Positions 7,786 through 16,467 are shown, numbered from the stretch's first letter. The stretch: DNA of 33,799 bases from an uncultured Oscillospiraceae bacterium (GCA_944387015.1 CALXDH010000027.1:1-33799); one strand, 5' to 3'. Notes: generated from the sequence alone by a model not told the origin. Made by a program: numbers and translations.

Positions 7786-8811
7786 ATGAAAACCAGTGAT
7801 TTTTACTATGATCTTCCCAAGGAACTCATCGCCCAGACGCCCATCGAAAAGCGGGATACTTCCCGTCTGATGACGCTGGAGCGGACCACCGGCGCGGTGG
7901 AGCACCATCATTTCTATGAGCTGCCGGACTTTCTCAACCCCGGCGACTGCCTGATCCTCAACGATTCCCGGGTGCTGCCCGCCCGCCTTCTGGGCCAGCG
8001 GCTCCCCGGCGGCGGCGCCTGTGAGGTGCTGCTGCTCATTGACCGGGGCGACAAGACTTGGGAATGCCTGGTGCGGCCGGGCCGGAAGATGCGCACGGGG
8101 GCCAAGCTCTCCTTCGGCAACGGCGAGCTGACCGCCGAGGTAGTCGGGGAACTGGAAGGCGGAAACCGCCTGGTCCGCTTCGACTACGACGGGATCTTCC
8201 TGGAGGTGCTGGAACATCTGGGCAAGATGCCTCTGCCGCCCTATATCAAGGAAGAGCTGCAGGACCAGGAGCGGTATCAGACCGTCTACTCCAAGGTTCT
8301 GGGCAGCGCCGCGGCCCCCACGGCGGGACTGCACTTCACGCCGGAGCTGCTGGAGACCATTAAGGCCAAGGGCGTGGAGATCGGCTATGTGACGCTGCAT
8401 GTGGGCCTCGGGACCTTCCGTCCCGTCAAAGAGGACACCATCGAGGACCACGAGATGCACAGCGAGTTCTGCACCATTCCCCAGGAGACAGCGGACCTCA
8501 TCAACCGCACGAAGGCGGCCGGCGGCCGATGCATCTGCGTGGGCACCACCTCCTGCCGGACCCTGGAGTCCTGGGCGGCGGAGGACGGTCACATGGAGGC
8601 CAAGGCCGGCTGGACCAACATCTATATCTATCCGGGCTATCGCTTCAAGGTGATGGACGGTCTGGTGACCAACTTCCACCTGCCGGAGAGTACCCTTATC
8701 ATGCTGGTGTCCGCCTTTGCGGGACGGGAGCACATCCTGAGTGCCTACGAGGAGGCCGTGCGGGAGAAGTATCGCTTCTTCAGCTTCGGCGACGCCATGT
8801 TCATCCACTGA
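7786..8811 (+). CDS. queA: S-adenosylmethionine:tRNA ribosyltransferase-isomerase
   Basis: Transfers and isomerises the ribosyl moiety of SAM onto preQ1 in tRNA (wobble position 34 of Asn, Asp, His and Tyr tRNAs), forming epoxyqueuosine. The 341-residue length is standard. Recognisable family blocks are [19 protein letters not shown] at the N-terminus, [36 protein letters not shown] and the C-terminal [19 protein letters not shown]. The start ATG lies 15 bases after the upstream stop with only a weak AGGA-like site, suggesting it is read with the SpoIID-like gene. tgt, which acts one step earlier in the same pathway, follows after 35 bases, so the two form a queuosine unit. Confidence 0.96.
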   Translation: MKTSDFYYDLPKELIAQTPIEKRDTSRLMTLERTTGAVEHHHFYELPDFLNPGDCLILNDSRVLPARLLGQRLPGGGACEVLLLIDRGDKTWECLVRPGRKMRTGAKLSFGNGELTAEVVGELEGGNRLVRFDYDGIFLEVLEHLGKMPLPPYIKEELQDQERYQTVYSKVLGSAAAPTAGLHFTPELLETIKAKGVEIGYVTLHVGLGTFRPVKEDTIEDHEMHSEFCTIPQETADLINRTKAAGGRCICVGTTSCRTLESWAAEDGHMEAKAGWTNIYIYPGYRFKVMDGLVTNFHLPESTLIMLVSAFAGREHILSAYEEAVREKYRFFSFGDAMFIH

Positions 8812-8846
8812 TGCCCCGGCAATCAAAATCAAACTAGGAGATCAAT

Positions 8847-9980
8847 ATGTTCAACGTGCTCAAAACGGAGGGCCGCGCCCGGCGCGGTCAGTTTTCCTGT
8901 GCCCACGGCGGTGTGGTGCAGACCCCGGTGTTCATGAACGTGGGCACCCAGGCGGCCATCAAGGGCGGCGTCAGCGCCCAGGACCTCAAGGAGGTGGGCT
9001 GCCAGATCGAACTGTCCAACACCTACCACCTGCATCTGCGGCCCGGCGACGGCATCGTGCGGCAGATGGGTGGGCTTCACAAGTTCATGAATTGGGACGG
9101 CCCCATCCTGACCGACTCCGGCGGATTCCAGGTATTTTCCCTGGCTTCTCTGCGCAAGATCAAGGAGGAGGGCGTTACGTTCGCTTCCCACATCGACGGC
9201 CACAAGATCTTCATGGGCCCCGAGGAGTCTATGCGGATCCAGTCCAACCTGGGCAGCGACATCGCCATGGCCTTTGACGAGTGCGTGGAGAACCCCGCAA
9301 CTTATGAGTACGCCAAGGCCAGCTGCGAGCGGACGGCCCGGTGGCTGGCCCGGTGCAAGGCCGAGCACGACCGGCTCAACAGCCTGCCGGACACGGTGAA
9401 CCCCGCACAGATGCTCTTCGGCATCAACCAGGGTGCCACCTTCGCGGACCTGCGGGTCTGGCACATGCAGGAGATCGCAAAGCTGGACTGCGACGGCTAT
9501 GCCATCGGCGGCCTGGCCGTGGGCGAGCCCGCGGAGGTGATGTATGAGATCATCGATGCGGTGGAGCCTCACATGCCTAAGGACAAGCCCCGCTACCTCA
9601 TGGGCGTGGGCACTCCCAGCAATATCATCGAGGCGGTGTCCCGGGGCGTGGACTTTTTCGACTGCGTGATGCCCTCCCGAAACGGCCGCCACGGCAAGCT
9701 CTTCACCTGGGAGGGGACCGTCAACATCCTCAACGAGAAGTACCAGACCGATGAGCGGCCCATCAGTGAGAGCTGCAACTGCCCGGTGTGCCGGAATTAT
9801 TCCCGAGCCTATCTGCGTCACCTCTTCAAGGCGGACGAGGTGCTGGCATTGCGGCTGGCGGTGCTCCACAACCTCTATTTCTACAACGACCTCATGGTGA
9901 AGATCCGCACCGCCCTGGACGAGGGGACCTTCGCCGACTTCCGGGCCCGGTACAGCGGCGAGCTGGAAAAACGGGCGTAA
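8847..9980 (+). CDS. tgt: tRNA-guanine transglycosylase
   Basis: Exchanges guanine 34 for preQ1 in the anticodon of GUN tRNAs. The 377-residue product shows TDSGGFQVFSL (about 88-98, with the Asp that acts in catalysis), the second active-site block FDCVMPSRNGRHG near 270, and a structural zinc site C-N-C-P-V-C near 310-315, completed by a further Cys/His in the helix before LHNLYFYNDLM. The start has TAGGAG seven bases upstream. It directly follows queA. The yajC/secDF genes that often accompany this pair in other bacteria are not here; the next unit has its own promoter. Confidence 0.97.
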   Translation: MFNVLKTEGRARRGQFSCAHGGVVQTPVFMNVGTQAAIKGGVSAQDLKEVGCQIELSNTYHLHLRPGDGIVRQMGGLHKFMNWDGPILTDSGGFQVFSLASLRKIKEEGVTFASHIDGHKIFMGPEESMRIQSNLGSDIAMAFDECVENPATYEYAKASCERTARWLARCKAEHDRLNSLPDTVNPAQMLFGINQGATFADLRVWHMQEIAKLDCDGYAIGGLAVGEPAEVMYEIIDAVEPHMPKDKPRYLMGVGTPSNIIEAVSRGVDFFDCVMPSRNGRHGKLFTWEGTVNILNEKYQTDERPISESCNCPVCRNYSRAYLRHLFKADEVLALRLAVLHNLYFYNDLMVKIRTALDEGTFADFRARYSGELEKRA

Positions 9981-10063
9981 GCGGCGCGTTCAAGCGGCAG
10001 GCGAGGGGATGGACTGCCTTACCTGGCAGTGTCTTTTCCTCCCCAAAAACTTCACAAGGAATC

Positions 10064-10123
10064 CACCCGGCTCTTCCGGCGCGGCGCTGCATTCGGCGCG
10101 CGCTGGAGGAGCCGGGTGTTTTC
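10064..10123 (+). terminator. Probable terminator after tgt
   Basis: CACCCGGCTC at 10064-10073 pairs with 10109-10118, with a GC-rich inner hairpin in the long loop, followed by TTTTC. The long loop and short U-run make this only moderately convincing. Confidence 0.45.
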
Positions 10124-10171
10124 GTATCGGAGGCAGAAGCGGCTTTTCCGGCGGAAACGGACGATTTTAGG

Positions 10172-10200
10172 TTGCCAGAGGTCGACCTGTATGCTATAAT
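10172..10200 (+). promoter_or_regulatory. Extended -10 promoter for the glycosyltransferase-tmk unit
   Basis: TTGCCA at 10172-10177, a 17-base spacer ending in TGC, and TATAAT at 10195-10200. Transcription would start near 10207, about 29 bases before the ATG. Confidence 0.75.
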
Positions 10201-10235
10201 CATAATCTGTATGAGTATGTAGCGAGGTGTTTGAT

Positions 10236-10958
10236 ATGCGCATCGACGTGTTGGGCGTCGGGTTTGACAACCTGACCCTGGAAGAAGCGGTGGAGGCCGG
10301 AATGGACCTGGTCCGCGCTCCCGGAGCCCATTACGTGGTCACCCCTAATCCCGAGATCGTGGAAGTCTGCCGGGAGGATCCGGCGGTCATGGACATTGTC
10401 AACCGGGCGGACTTGGTGCTGGCCGATGGTATCGGCGTCATCAAGGGCGCGGCCATGCTGGGGACGCCGCTGAAGGGAAAAGTTCCCGGCATTGAATTTG
10501 CAGCAGGATTACTGGGAAAACTGGCAAAAGAAGGCCGGTCTGTCTATCTGTTGGGCGCCAAGCCTGGCGTGGCGGAGCTGGCGGGGAAGCGGCTGAGCGG
10601 ACAGTATCCCGGACTGAAGATCGCCGGTACCCACGACGGCTACTTCCAGGAGGATGCCCCCGTCGTGGAGGACATCCGGGCCAGCGGCGCAGACGTGGTG
10701 CTGGTGTGCCTGGGAGCGCCCAAGCAGGAAAAGTGGATGGCGAAAAACGGCGCCGATACCGGAGCCCATTTGCTCTGCGGCCTGGGCGGAAGCCTGGACG
10801 TATTTGCCGGCGTGGTGGAACGGGCACCTAAGTTCTGGTGTGACCATGGTCTGGAATGGCTCTATCGCCTTTTAAAGGAGCCCCGCCGCGCGGGACGGAT
10901 GATGAAGCTGCCGCTGTTCCTGGTCCACGTCCGACAGGAGAAAGGAAAGCGGAAATGA
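10236..10958 (+). CDS. WecG/TagA/CpsF family glycosyltransferase
   Basis: Member of the GT26 family, which transfers an N-acetylmannosamine-type sugar onto an undecaprenyl-linked acceptor at the inner face of the membrane, for wall teichoic acid or other surface polymers. The 240-residue product shows the family core: VVTPNPEIVEVCRED, RADLVLADGIGVIKGA (Asp of ADG is the proposed catalytic residue), then LLGAKPGVAELAGKRL and CLGAPKQEKWM, ending in the basic, aromatic C-terminus that attaches the enzyme to membrane. The ATG at 10236 has GCGAGG eight bases ahead; a GTG at 10227 is possible. The ATG of tmk overlaps its stop codon. The exact sugar and polymer cannot be told from the sequence, and no other teichoic-acid gene is nearby. 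Confidence 0.9.
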   Translation: MRIDVLGVGFDNLTLEEAVEAGMDLVRAPGAHYVVTPNPEIVEVCREDPAVMDIVNRADLVLADGIGVIKGAAMLGTPLKGKVPGIEFAAGLLGKLAKEGRSVYLLGAKPGVAELAGKRLSGQYPGLKIAGTHDGYFQEDAPVVEDIRASGADVVLVCLGAPKQEKWMAKNGADTGAHLLCGLGGSLDVFAGVVERAPKFWCDHGLEWLYRLLKEPRRAGRMMKLPLFLVHVRQEKGKRK

Positions 10959-11620
10959 GCGGAAAGCTGATCGTGTTGGAGGGGACCGACGGTTCCGGAA
11001 AGGCGACCCAGGCCCGCATGATGGGCCAGCGTCTCCAGCGGGAGGGCATCGCCTTCCGGGAGATCGATTTCCCCCGGTACGGCAATCCCTTTGCCGAGCC
11101 GGCCAACCTGTATCTTCATGGGGCGCTGGGCAGCGAACCTGGAGATGTGAATGCCTATGCCTCCTCGGTGCTTTTCGCCGTGGACCGCTTTGCCTCCTAC
11201 AAAGAGGAGTGGGGGACTTTTTATGAGCAGGGTGGCGTGGTGATCGCAAACCGCTACACCACCTCCAACGCTGTCCACCAGGCGTCTAAGCTGCCCGCCG
11301 GGGAGCGGCGGGAATATCTCGACTGGCTCTTCGATCTGGAATACCGCCGTCTGGGCCTTCCCGCCCCGGATCTTGTGCTGTATCTGGACCTTCCCACGGA
11401 GCTCTCCGAGCAGATGCTCCGCCGGCGGGAGACTGCCACCGGTACCCAGGCGGACATCCATGAGCAGGATGAGGAATACCTGCGCAGCTGCCGGATGAAT
11501 GCACGGGACATTGCCCATGATCTGGGATGGACGGTCATTCATTGTGACCGGGAAGGAGCCGTGCGTACCGTGGAGGACATCCATGAGGAGATTTGGCAGC
11601 AGGTGCGGCGCTATTTGTAA
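10955..11620 (+). CDS. tmk: Thymidylate kinase (clostridial short type)
   Basis: Phosphorylates dTMP to dTDP for DNA synthesis. The 221-residue product has the P-loop GTDGSGKATQ (residues 10-19); Ala follows the lysine where Ser or Thr is usual, which I recall as normal for this clostridial branch. FAVDRFASYKEEW and IANRYTTSNAVHQ supply the phosphate- and nucleoside-binding regions, with NRY replacing the commoner DRY. PDLVLYLDLPTELSEQML and RRRETATG form the last core strand and lid. The start overlaps the upstream stop (ATGA), indicating translational coupling with the glycosyltransferase. The gene ends against a hairpin that mainly serves the convergent small gene. Confidence 0.92.
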   Translation: MSGKLIVLEGTDGSGKATQARMMGQRLQREGIAFREIDFPRYGNPFAEPANLYLHGALGSEPGDVNAYASSVLFAVDRFASYKEEWGTFYEQGGVVIANRYTTSNAVHQASKLPAGERREYLDWLFDLEYRRLGLPAPDLVLYLDLPTELSEQMLRRRETATGTQADIHEQDEEYLRSCRMNARDIAHDLGWTVIHCDREGAVRTVEDIHEEIWQQVRRYL

Positions 11621-11635
11621 GGTTGTCCCATTGAT

Positions 11636-11673
11636 AAAAAGCAAAATGGGACGCAGTTGGCGCCCCATTTTGC
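11636..11673 (-). terminator. Terminator of the cysteine-rich miniprotein gene
   Basis: 14-bp stem (11641-11654 with 11660-11673). In the minus-strand transcript every position pairs (one G-U) and UUUUU follows; in the plus-strand transcript the same position is an A-C mismatch and no U-run follows. The asymmetry shows it is built mainly for the minus-strand gene, though it may also stop reading from tmk. Confidence 0.8.
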
Positions 11674-11680
11674 CGCTGTG

Positions 11681-11857
11681 TCAGCAGCAGCTGCCGCAGT
11701 TGTCACCGCAGCCGCAGTTATTGTTGCCGCAGCCACAGCCGCAGTTGCATCCGCAATTTCCGGAATTGTTGTTGCAGAAGCCGCCGCAGCAGCACACAAG
11801 GATGAGGATCAGCACGATCCACAGGCAGGAGTCACCGTTTCCGTTGTTCAGGCACAT
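11681..11857 (-). CDS. Cysteine/glycine/asparagine-rich small membrane protein
   Basis: 58-residue product with 16 cysteines. Residues about 12-21 form a short hydrophobic stretch (LWIVLILILV) that leads into CCCGGFC, and the remainder is nearly all Cys, Gly and Asn in alternating CGC-type order. It resembles the small high-cysteine proteins sometimes labelled chorion-class in clostridial genomes; function is unknown, with spore-coat or surface disulfide scaffolding or metal binding as guesses. GAGGTG at 11864-11869 sits six bases before the ATG at 11857 and decides the start; an ATG at 11881 would add eight residues but has no site. It is the only minus-strand gene between tmk and mltG. A dedicated terminator, an RBS and the absence of stops support a real gene. 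I saw no clear promoter. Confidence 0.72.
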   Translation of the reverse strand: MCLNNGNGDSCLWIVLILILVCCCGGFCNNNSGNCGCNCGCGCGNNNCGCGDNCGSCC

Positions 11858-12005
11858 GTTGCTCACCTCGCTTTGAGACATTCTATGCGGCAGAGCGCAA
11901 AAGGGAGCCTGGCCACGGCGTAAACTTGGAAAAAAGAAATCAATCAGGACAAATCAGACCGTTTTCCGGTGCCCTCGCGCCGGGACGGGGAGGATGGAGG
12001 TTCAC

Positions 12006-13154
12006 ATGGAAGACTTCAAACGGGGAGATACCGCCAGCTGGGATGCCCGGCAGGTGCGCCACAGTCAGGAGACTGCCCAGCGGCCGCAGCAGCGGCGCCG
12101 CCGGCGGCGCCGCGTCAATCCGGTGCTGTATATTTTGTTCGTGCTGATCGTCTCCGCCATTCTGGCAGGCGTTGGCTGGCTGCTGGCCTCGGATCTTTGC
12201 GCCTTCAACAAGGACGACCACACCGCCACCATTCAGGTCACGGCAGACGATACCATGGGCAGCATCGCCGACAAACTCAAGGATGAAGGCCTCATCGAAT
12301 ACAAGTGGTTCTTCCGCCTGTTTGCAGGGGTCTCCGGTGCCAAGGACAAGATCGGTATCGGGACTTATGAGCTCAACACCGATATGGACTATCGGGCGCT
12401 GATCTCCGCTATGCACAATGCCTCCGGCAGCATGAATACGGACACCGTCCGGGTCACGATCCCCGAGGGTTACACGGTGGAGCAGACCATCGCCCTGCTG
12501 GCCAAAAACGGTGTAAACACCGAGGAGGCGCTGACGGAAGCAGCCAAGACGGCCACCTTCGACTACAGCTATATCGACAACCCCTCCGAGGACATCAGCC
12601 GGCTGGAGGGATACCTGTTCCCGGATACCTACGACTTCTATATCAATGAAAAACCTGCCAATGCGCTGGGTCGGCTCATCAAGAACTTCAACAGCAAGCT
12701 GGATGACGACCTGCTGGATAAGGCAGAGGAGCGGGGGTATGATCTCAAGGACATCATTACCATCGCCTCTCTCATTGAAAAGGAGACCGACGGAACAGAC
12801 CACACGAAGATCGCTTCCGTTATCTATAACCGTCTGGAAGGACCCGGCGACAAGCAGGGGACCTATGGTATGCTGCAGATCGACGCATCGCTGCTCTACG
12901 CGCTGCCCGATCACGAGGGAAGCATCACCGAAGCGGACAAGCAGACGGATTCTCCCTATAACCTCTATAAGTACGCGGGTCTCCCGCCCACGCCCATCGC
13001 AAATCCCGGCCTTGCCTCCATCCAGGCTGCATTGGAGCCGGACAACACCGATTATTATTACTATGCGCTGGGCAAAGACGGCGTCCATCACTTCTTTACC
13101 AACTACGCCGATCATCTGGCGTTCGTCAAGAGCAGTGACTATGCAGGAAACTAA
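12006..13154 (+). CDS. mltG: Endolytic murein transglycosylase MltG
   Basis: Cleaves nascent peptidoglycan strands at the membrane and so sets glycan chain length. The 382-residue product has a cytoplasmic N-terminus with an arginine run (about 30-36), one transmembrane segment (about 38-60), a LysM-like region and the YceG domain. Family motifs are LEGYLFPDTYDFY, the catalytic glutamate in IASLIEKETDG near residue 255, and SPYNLYKYAGLPPTPIANPG. The ATG at 12006 has GGAGG five bases upstream; the ATG at 11994 is abutted directly by GGGGAGG and is less likely. The U32/TrhP gene begins one base after its stop, the same gene order as yrrL with yrrN/yrrO in Bacillus. Confidence 0.94.
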   Translation: MEDFKRGDTASWDARQVRHSQETAQRPQQRRRRRRRVNPVLYILFVLIVSAILAGVGWLLASDLCAFNKDDHTATIQVTADDTMGSIADKLKDEGLIEYKWFFRLFAGVSGAKDKIGIGTYELNTDMDYRALISAMHNASGSMNTDTVRVTIPEGYTVEQTIALLAKNGVNTEEALTEAAKTATFDYSYIDNPSEDISRLEGYLFPDTYDFYINEKPANALGRLIKNFNSKLDDDLLDKAEERGYDLKDIITIASLIEKETDGTDHTKIASVIYNRLEGPGDKQGTYGMLQIDASLLYALPDHEGSITEADKQTDSPYNLYKYAGLPPTPIANPGLASIQAALEPDNTDYYYYALGKDGVHHFFTNYADHLAFVKSSDYAGN

Positions 13155-13155
13155 G

Positions 13156-14376
13156 ATGCGAAGAGGGCCGGAGTTGCTTGCTCCGGCCGGGGATATGGAG
13201 CGGCTGAAGATGGCGGTGGCCTACGGTGCTGATGCCGTGTATCTGGCGGGGACCAGTTTCGGCATGCGGGCTTTCGCCGGAAACTTTGACGAGGATGAAC
13301 TTCGCCAGGCGGTGGCCTATGCCCATCAGCGGGGCGTGAAGGTGCACTGTACCATCAACACCATGCCCCGCAATGACGAGATCACCCGACTGCCGGCCCA
13401 TCTGGAGCTTTTGAACGACGTCGGTGTGGATGCGCTGATCGTGGCGGATATGGGAGCCTTTACCCTGGCGGGCAAATATGCCCCGAGATGCGCCCGGCAT
13501 ATCTCCACCCAGGCCAGCATCAGCAACTATGAGACCGCCCGGGCCTGGTATGGCCTGGGCGCCCGGCGGGTGATCCTGGCCCGGGAACTGAGCCTGGAGG
13601 AGATCCGCGAGATCCGGGAAAAGACCCCGTCGGACCTGGAGATCGAGGCCTTTGTCCACGGAGCCATGTGTGTGAGCTATTCCGGACGGTGCCTTCTTTC
13701 CAACTACATGACCGGCCGGGATTCCAGCCGGGGCGCCTGCGCCCAGCCCTGCCGCTATCAGTATGCCTTGATGGAGGAAAAGCGGCCCGGGGAGTATTTT
13801 CCCGTTGAGGAGGATGCCCAGGGTACATACATTCTCAATTCCCGGGACATGTGCATGATCGACCATGTGGGCGATCTCATCGACGTGGGACTGGACAGCC
13901 TGAAGATCGAGGGACGGGCCAAGTCGGCCTATTACGCCGCTATCGTCACCGGCGCATACCGCCATTGCCTGGACGATGTACTTGCCGGACGGGAAATCGA
14001 CCCGGTCTGGCGGGATGAGGTGGACCACGTCAGCCACCGACCGTATTCCACCGGCTTTTACTATGGTGCGCCGGGGCAGTATTATGAGACGTCCCGGTAT
14101 ATCCGGGAGTGGCAAGTAGTTGCCCTTGTCATAGACTGCGACGAAAGCGGAAATGCAACATTGTCCCTGCGCAACAAATTCCGCACAGGCGACACGGTGG
14201 AGTTGGTGGGGCCTGATCTGCGGCCTTTTGCCATGACCGTGCCGGAGATGACGGATGGAGAAGGGGCCCCGCTGACGGAACCCCGTACCCCTCAGATGGT
14301 ATTTCACATGAAGCTCCCACGGGCAGTACCGCCGCTGACGTTGGTGCGTCATGGGGTGGAGCTTTCAGCCAAATAA
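13156..14376 (+). CDS. trhP: Peptidase U32 family protein, likely tRNA 5-hydroxyuridine synthase TrhP
   Basis: U32 proteins of this type (YegQ/TrhP in E. coli, YrrN and YrrO in Bacillus) are needed for prephenate-dependent hydroxylation of U34 in tRNA; peptidase is a historical label. The 406-residue product opens with PELLAPAGDMERLKMAVAYGADAVYLAG and contains the U32 signature around residues 165-185 (FVHGAMCVSYSGRCLLS), followed by the cysteine pair GACAQPCRYQY; these cysteines probably bind an iron-sulfur cluster. DSLKIEGRAKS lies further on. The start is the ATG at 13156, right after the mltG stop; an ATG at 13141 overlaps mltG. Neighbouring mltG repeats the conserved yrrL-yrrN/O arrangement. 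Whether it acts alone or with a partner is not shown here. Confidence 0.85.
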   Translation: MRRGPELLAPAGDMERLKMAVAYGADAVYLAGTSFGMRAFAGNFDEDELRQAVAYAHQRGVKVHCTINTMPRNDEITRLPAHLELLNDVGVDALIVADMGAFTLAGKYAPRCARHISTQASISNYETARAWYGLGARRVILARELSLEEIREIREKTPSDLEIEAFVHGAMCVSYSGRCLLSNYMTGRDSSRGACAQPCRYQYALMEEKRPGEYFPVEEDAQGTYILNSRDMCMIDHVGDLIDVGLDSLKIEGRAKSAYYAAIVTGAYRHCLDDVLAGREIDPVWRDEVDHVSHRPYSTGFYYGAPGQYYETSRYIREWQVVALVIDCDESGNATLSLRNKFRTGDTVELVGPDLRPFAMTVPEMTDGEGAPLTEPRTPQMVFHMKLPRAVPPLTLVRHGVELSAK

Positions 14377-14409
14377 AGACAGTCGGAGTAGAAGAGGAGT
14401 AGGATCATT

Positions 14410-15807
14410 ATGAACGCAGATGTTGTCATTGTCGGCGCAGGTCCCGCGGGGATCTTTACCGCACTGGAGATGATCAAAAAAGGCAGCAAGCAGAAAATCG
14501 TCATGGTCGAGAAGGGACAGCCGGTAGAAAAACGCCACTGTCCCAAGGACAAGACCAAAAAGTGCATGAACTGCAAACCTTACTGTCACATCACCACCGG
14601 TTTTTCCGGCGCCGGTGCATTTTCTGACGGAAAGCTCTCTTTGAGCTACGAGGTGGGCGGTGATCTGCCTACCCTGATCAGCCCGGAGCTGGCTCAGGAG
14701 ACCATTCACTATGCCGATCAGATCTACCTGGAATTCGGCGCTGATACCCATATTGAAGGCCTTGAGCACGAGGAAGAGCGCAAGGAGATCCGCAAGCGGG
14801 CAATCCAGGCAGGACTGAAGCTGGTGGACTGCCCCATCCGGCACATGGGAACCGAAAAGGCCCAGGCCATCTATCTGGCCATTGAACAGTTCCTCCAGGA
14901 GCATGGGGTAGAGATGTACTTTGGTTATGAGTGCAGCAACATCATTCTGGAAAACGATGTATGCAAGGGCGTGGCCATTTCTAACGGAAAGACCGATTTA
15001 GAGATCTATGCGAAGCACACCGTGGTGGCCACCGGCCGCCGGGGCGCCGACTGGCTGGAGAAGCTGTGCGCGGAACACGGCATCGCCCATGCTCCCGGCA
15101 CGGTGGACATCGGCGTTCGGGTGGAAGTGCGCAACGAGATCATGGAGACGGTCAACCGGGTGCTCTACGAGTCCAAGCTGGTGGGCTATCCCAAGCCCTT
15201 CAAGAACAAGGTCCGCACCTTCTGCCAGAACCCCGGCGGTTTTGTCAGCCAGGAGAACTATGACAATGATCTGGCGGTGGTAAACGGCCACTCCTATAAG
15301 GATCTTAAAAGCGACAACACCAACCTCTCCATTCTCTGCTCCCACAACTTCTCCGTTCCCTTCAACCAGCCCATTGCCTATGCCCAGAAGGTGGGCGAGC
15401 TGACCAACATGCTGGCCAACGGTCAGATCCTGGTCCAGCGGTTCGGAGACATTCTGGACGGAAAGCGCACTTGGCAGAAGGAACTGGCCCAGTCCAACCT
15501 GCGGCCCACGCTGCCGGACGCCGTAGCCGGCGACATCACTGCCGCCATGCCCTACCGGGCCATGATGAACATCATCAACTTCATCCAGGCCATGGATTAT
15601 GTGGTGCCGGGCTTCGCTGCCACGGAGACCCTGCTCTACTCTCCTGAGCTGAAGTTTTACTCCAACCGGGTGAAGATGGACACTGATTTCAATACCAGCC
15701 TCCAGGGCCTCCATTGTCTGGGTGACAGCTCCGGCTGGACCCGGGGCCTCATGATGGCTTCCGTTATGGGTACCCTGATGGGGCGCAAGATCGCCGAAGA
15801 GGGCTGA
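14410..15807 (+). CDS. Uncharacterised FAD-dependent dehydrogenase (COG2509 type)
   Basis: 465-residue flavoprotein. The dinucleotide-binding loop VIVGAGPAGIFTALEM lies at residues 6-21. It is followed by a cysteine-dense block (HCPKDKTKKCMNCKPYC, about 42-58) that leads into TGFSGAGAFSDGKLSL. Near the C-terminus, LHCLGDSSGWTRGLMMASVMG resembles the GD motif that contacts FAD. This matches the widespread family of FAD-dependent proteins of unknown substrate. The start has AGGAGTAGG nine bases ahead. It sits 33 bases after the TrhP gene with no terminator between, so it likely shares that transcript and might serve tRNA or wall metabolism, but nothing in the sequence proves it. A hairpin terminator follows. 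Confidence 0.85.
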   Translation: MNADVVIVGAGPAGIFTALEMIKKGSKQKIVMVEKGQPVEKRHCPKDKTKKCMNCKPYCHITTGFSGAGAFSDGKLSLSYEVGGDLPTLISPELAQETIHYADQIYLEFGADTHIEGLEHEEERKEIRKRAIQAGLKLVDCPIRHMGTEKAQAIYLAIEQFLQEHGVEMYFGYECSNIILENDVCKGVAISNGKTDLEIYAKHTVVATGRRGADWLEKLCAEHGIAHAPGTVDIGVRVEVRNEIMETVNRVLYESKLVGYPKPFKNKVRTFCQNPGGFVSQENYDNDLAVVNGHSYKDLKSDNTNLSILCSHNFSVPFNQPIAYAQKVGELTNMLANGQILVQRFGDILDGKRTWQKELAQSNLRPTLPDAVAGDITAAMPYRAMMNIINFIQAMDYVVPGFAATETLLYSPELKFYSNRVKMDTDFNTSLQGLHCLGDSSGWTRGLMMASVMGTLMGRKIAEEG

Positions 15808-15827
15808 AAGACCTGTTTTGATAAGAC

Positions 15828-15868
15828 CGCACCGACGAGAAAATCCCGTCGGTGCGCTCTTATTCTTA
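15828..15868 (+). terminator. Terminator of the mltG-trhP-flavoprotein unit
   Basis: 10-bp stem CGCACCGACG (15828-15837) with 15847-15856 around a 9-base loop, followed by a U-rich tail (CTCTTATTCTTAT). Confidence 0.75.
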
Positions 15869-15898
15869 TCAGGGGCCCGCAGCACCATGCAAAGCGCA

Positions 15899-15930
15899 CA
15901 CTGTACAGTGCTTTACCGGAGTGGTATCCT
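15899..15930 (+). promoter_or_regulatory. Candidate promoter with a palindromic operator over its -35 box
   Basis: CACTGTACAGTG (15899-15910) is a perfect 12-bp palindrome. Within it TGTACA (15902-15907) can serve as a -35, with a 17-base spacer and TATCCT (15925-15930) preceded by TGG as an extended -10. Each box is only a 4/6 match. The downstream leader holds a 7-bp inverted repeat (TGACGCA 15944-15950, TGCGTCA 15973-15979). Confidence 0.4.
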
Positions 15931-16000
15931 GATTTTTCCAAAATGACGCATCCACACAGCAAAGCCGCTGGCTGCGTCAGAGAGAGGGGAGAGAACGGTT

Positions 16001-16420
16001 ATGAAGTATTGTGTGCGCTGCGGCGGGGAGATGGCGGATACTGCAGTGGTATGTCCTCGGTGCGGGGCTCAGACCGTGCCACCGGTGGAGGACAAGCCGG
16101 ACACAGCTATGAATGTGATTTCCTTTTTCATTCCGCTAGTGGGTCTGATTTTATTTTTGGTCTATCACGATCGCCAGCCCCGCAAAGCTAAATCTGCCGG
16201 AAAGTTTGCGCTCATCGGCGTGGGATTGGCAGCGGCCGTGGTGCTGGTGATGGGTGCTGTTGCGGGAAGCCGGTTGGCCCGTCAACAGGCAGTGGATGAG
16301 GCCTGGGAAGCGGCGGAACGGTCTCGACAGGAGGCGGAGGATGCTTATCGTCAGAGCCAGGAACTGGATCGAGCCATCGAGGACCTTCAGCGGGCCATGG
16401 AGGCCTATAACGGCGGCTGA
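16001..16420 (+). CDS. Zinc-ribbon small membrane protein with C-terminal coiled coil
   Basis: 139 residues. The N-terminus is a zinc ribbon with Cys4, Cys7, Cys18 and Cys21 in CxxC pairs. Two hydrophobic segments follow (about 37-56 and 68-89), separated by a short basic loop. The last 50 residues are charged and heptad-like (EAAERSRQEAEDAYRQSQELDRAIEDLQRAMEA), predicting a coiled coil. Function is unknown; proteins of this build are common in Firmicutes and usually annotated only as zinc-ribbon domain proteins. The start follows GGGGAGAG by about nine bases. It is a single-gene unit between two terminators. Confidence 0.82.
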   Translation: MKYCVRCGGEMADTAVVCPRCGAQTVPPVEDKPDTAMNVISFFIPLVGLILFLVYHDRQPRKAKSAGKFALIGVGLAAAVVLVMGAVAGSRLARQQAVDEAWEAAERSRQEAEDAYRQSQELDRAIEDLQRAMEAYNGG

Positions 16421-16467
16421 GACACCGGAGCAGGCTCAGCGAAAACCGAATTTCAAGACCCAGTCCG

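Noticed and set aside
6247-8832. Open frame of 861 codons on the minus strand
   Set aside because: Exactly antisense to the SpoIID-like gene and queA. GC-rich third positions remove stop codons on the opposite strand, and the translation is low-complexity His/Gly/Ala-rich with no domain.
11657-11923. Alanine-rich open frame on the plus strand
   Set aside because: It is the complement of the Cys/Gly codons of the minus-strand miniprotein; poly-Ala/Val content is the expected shadow.
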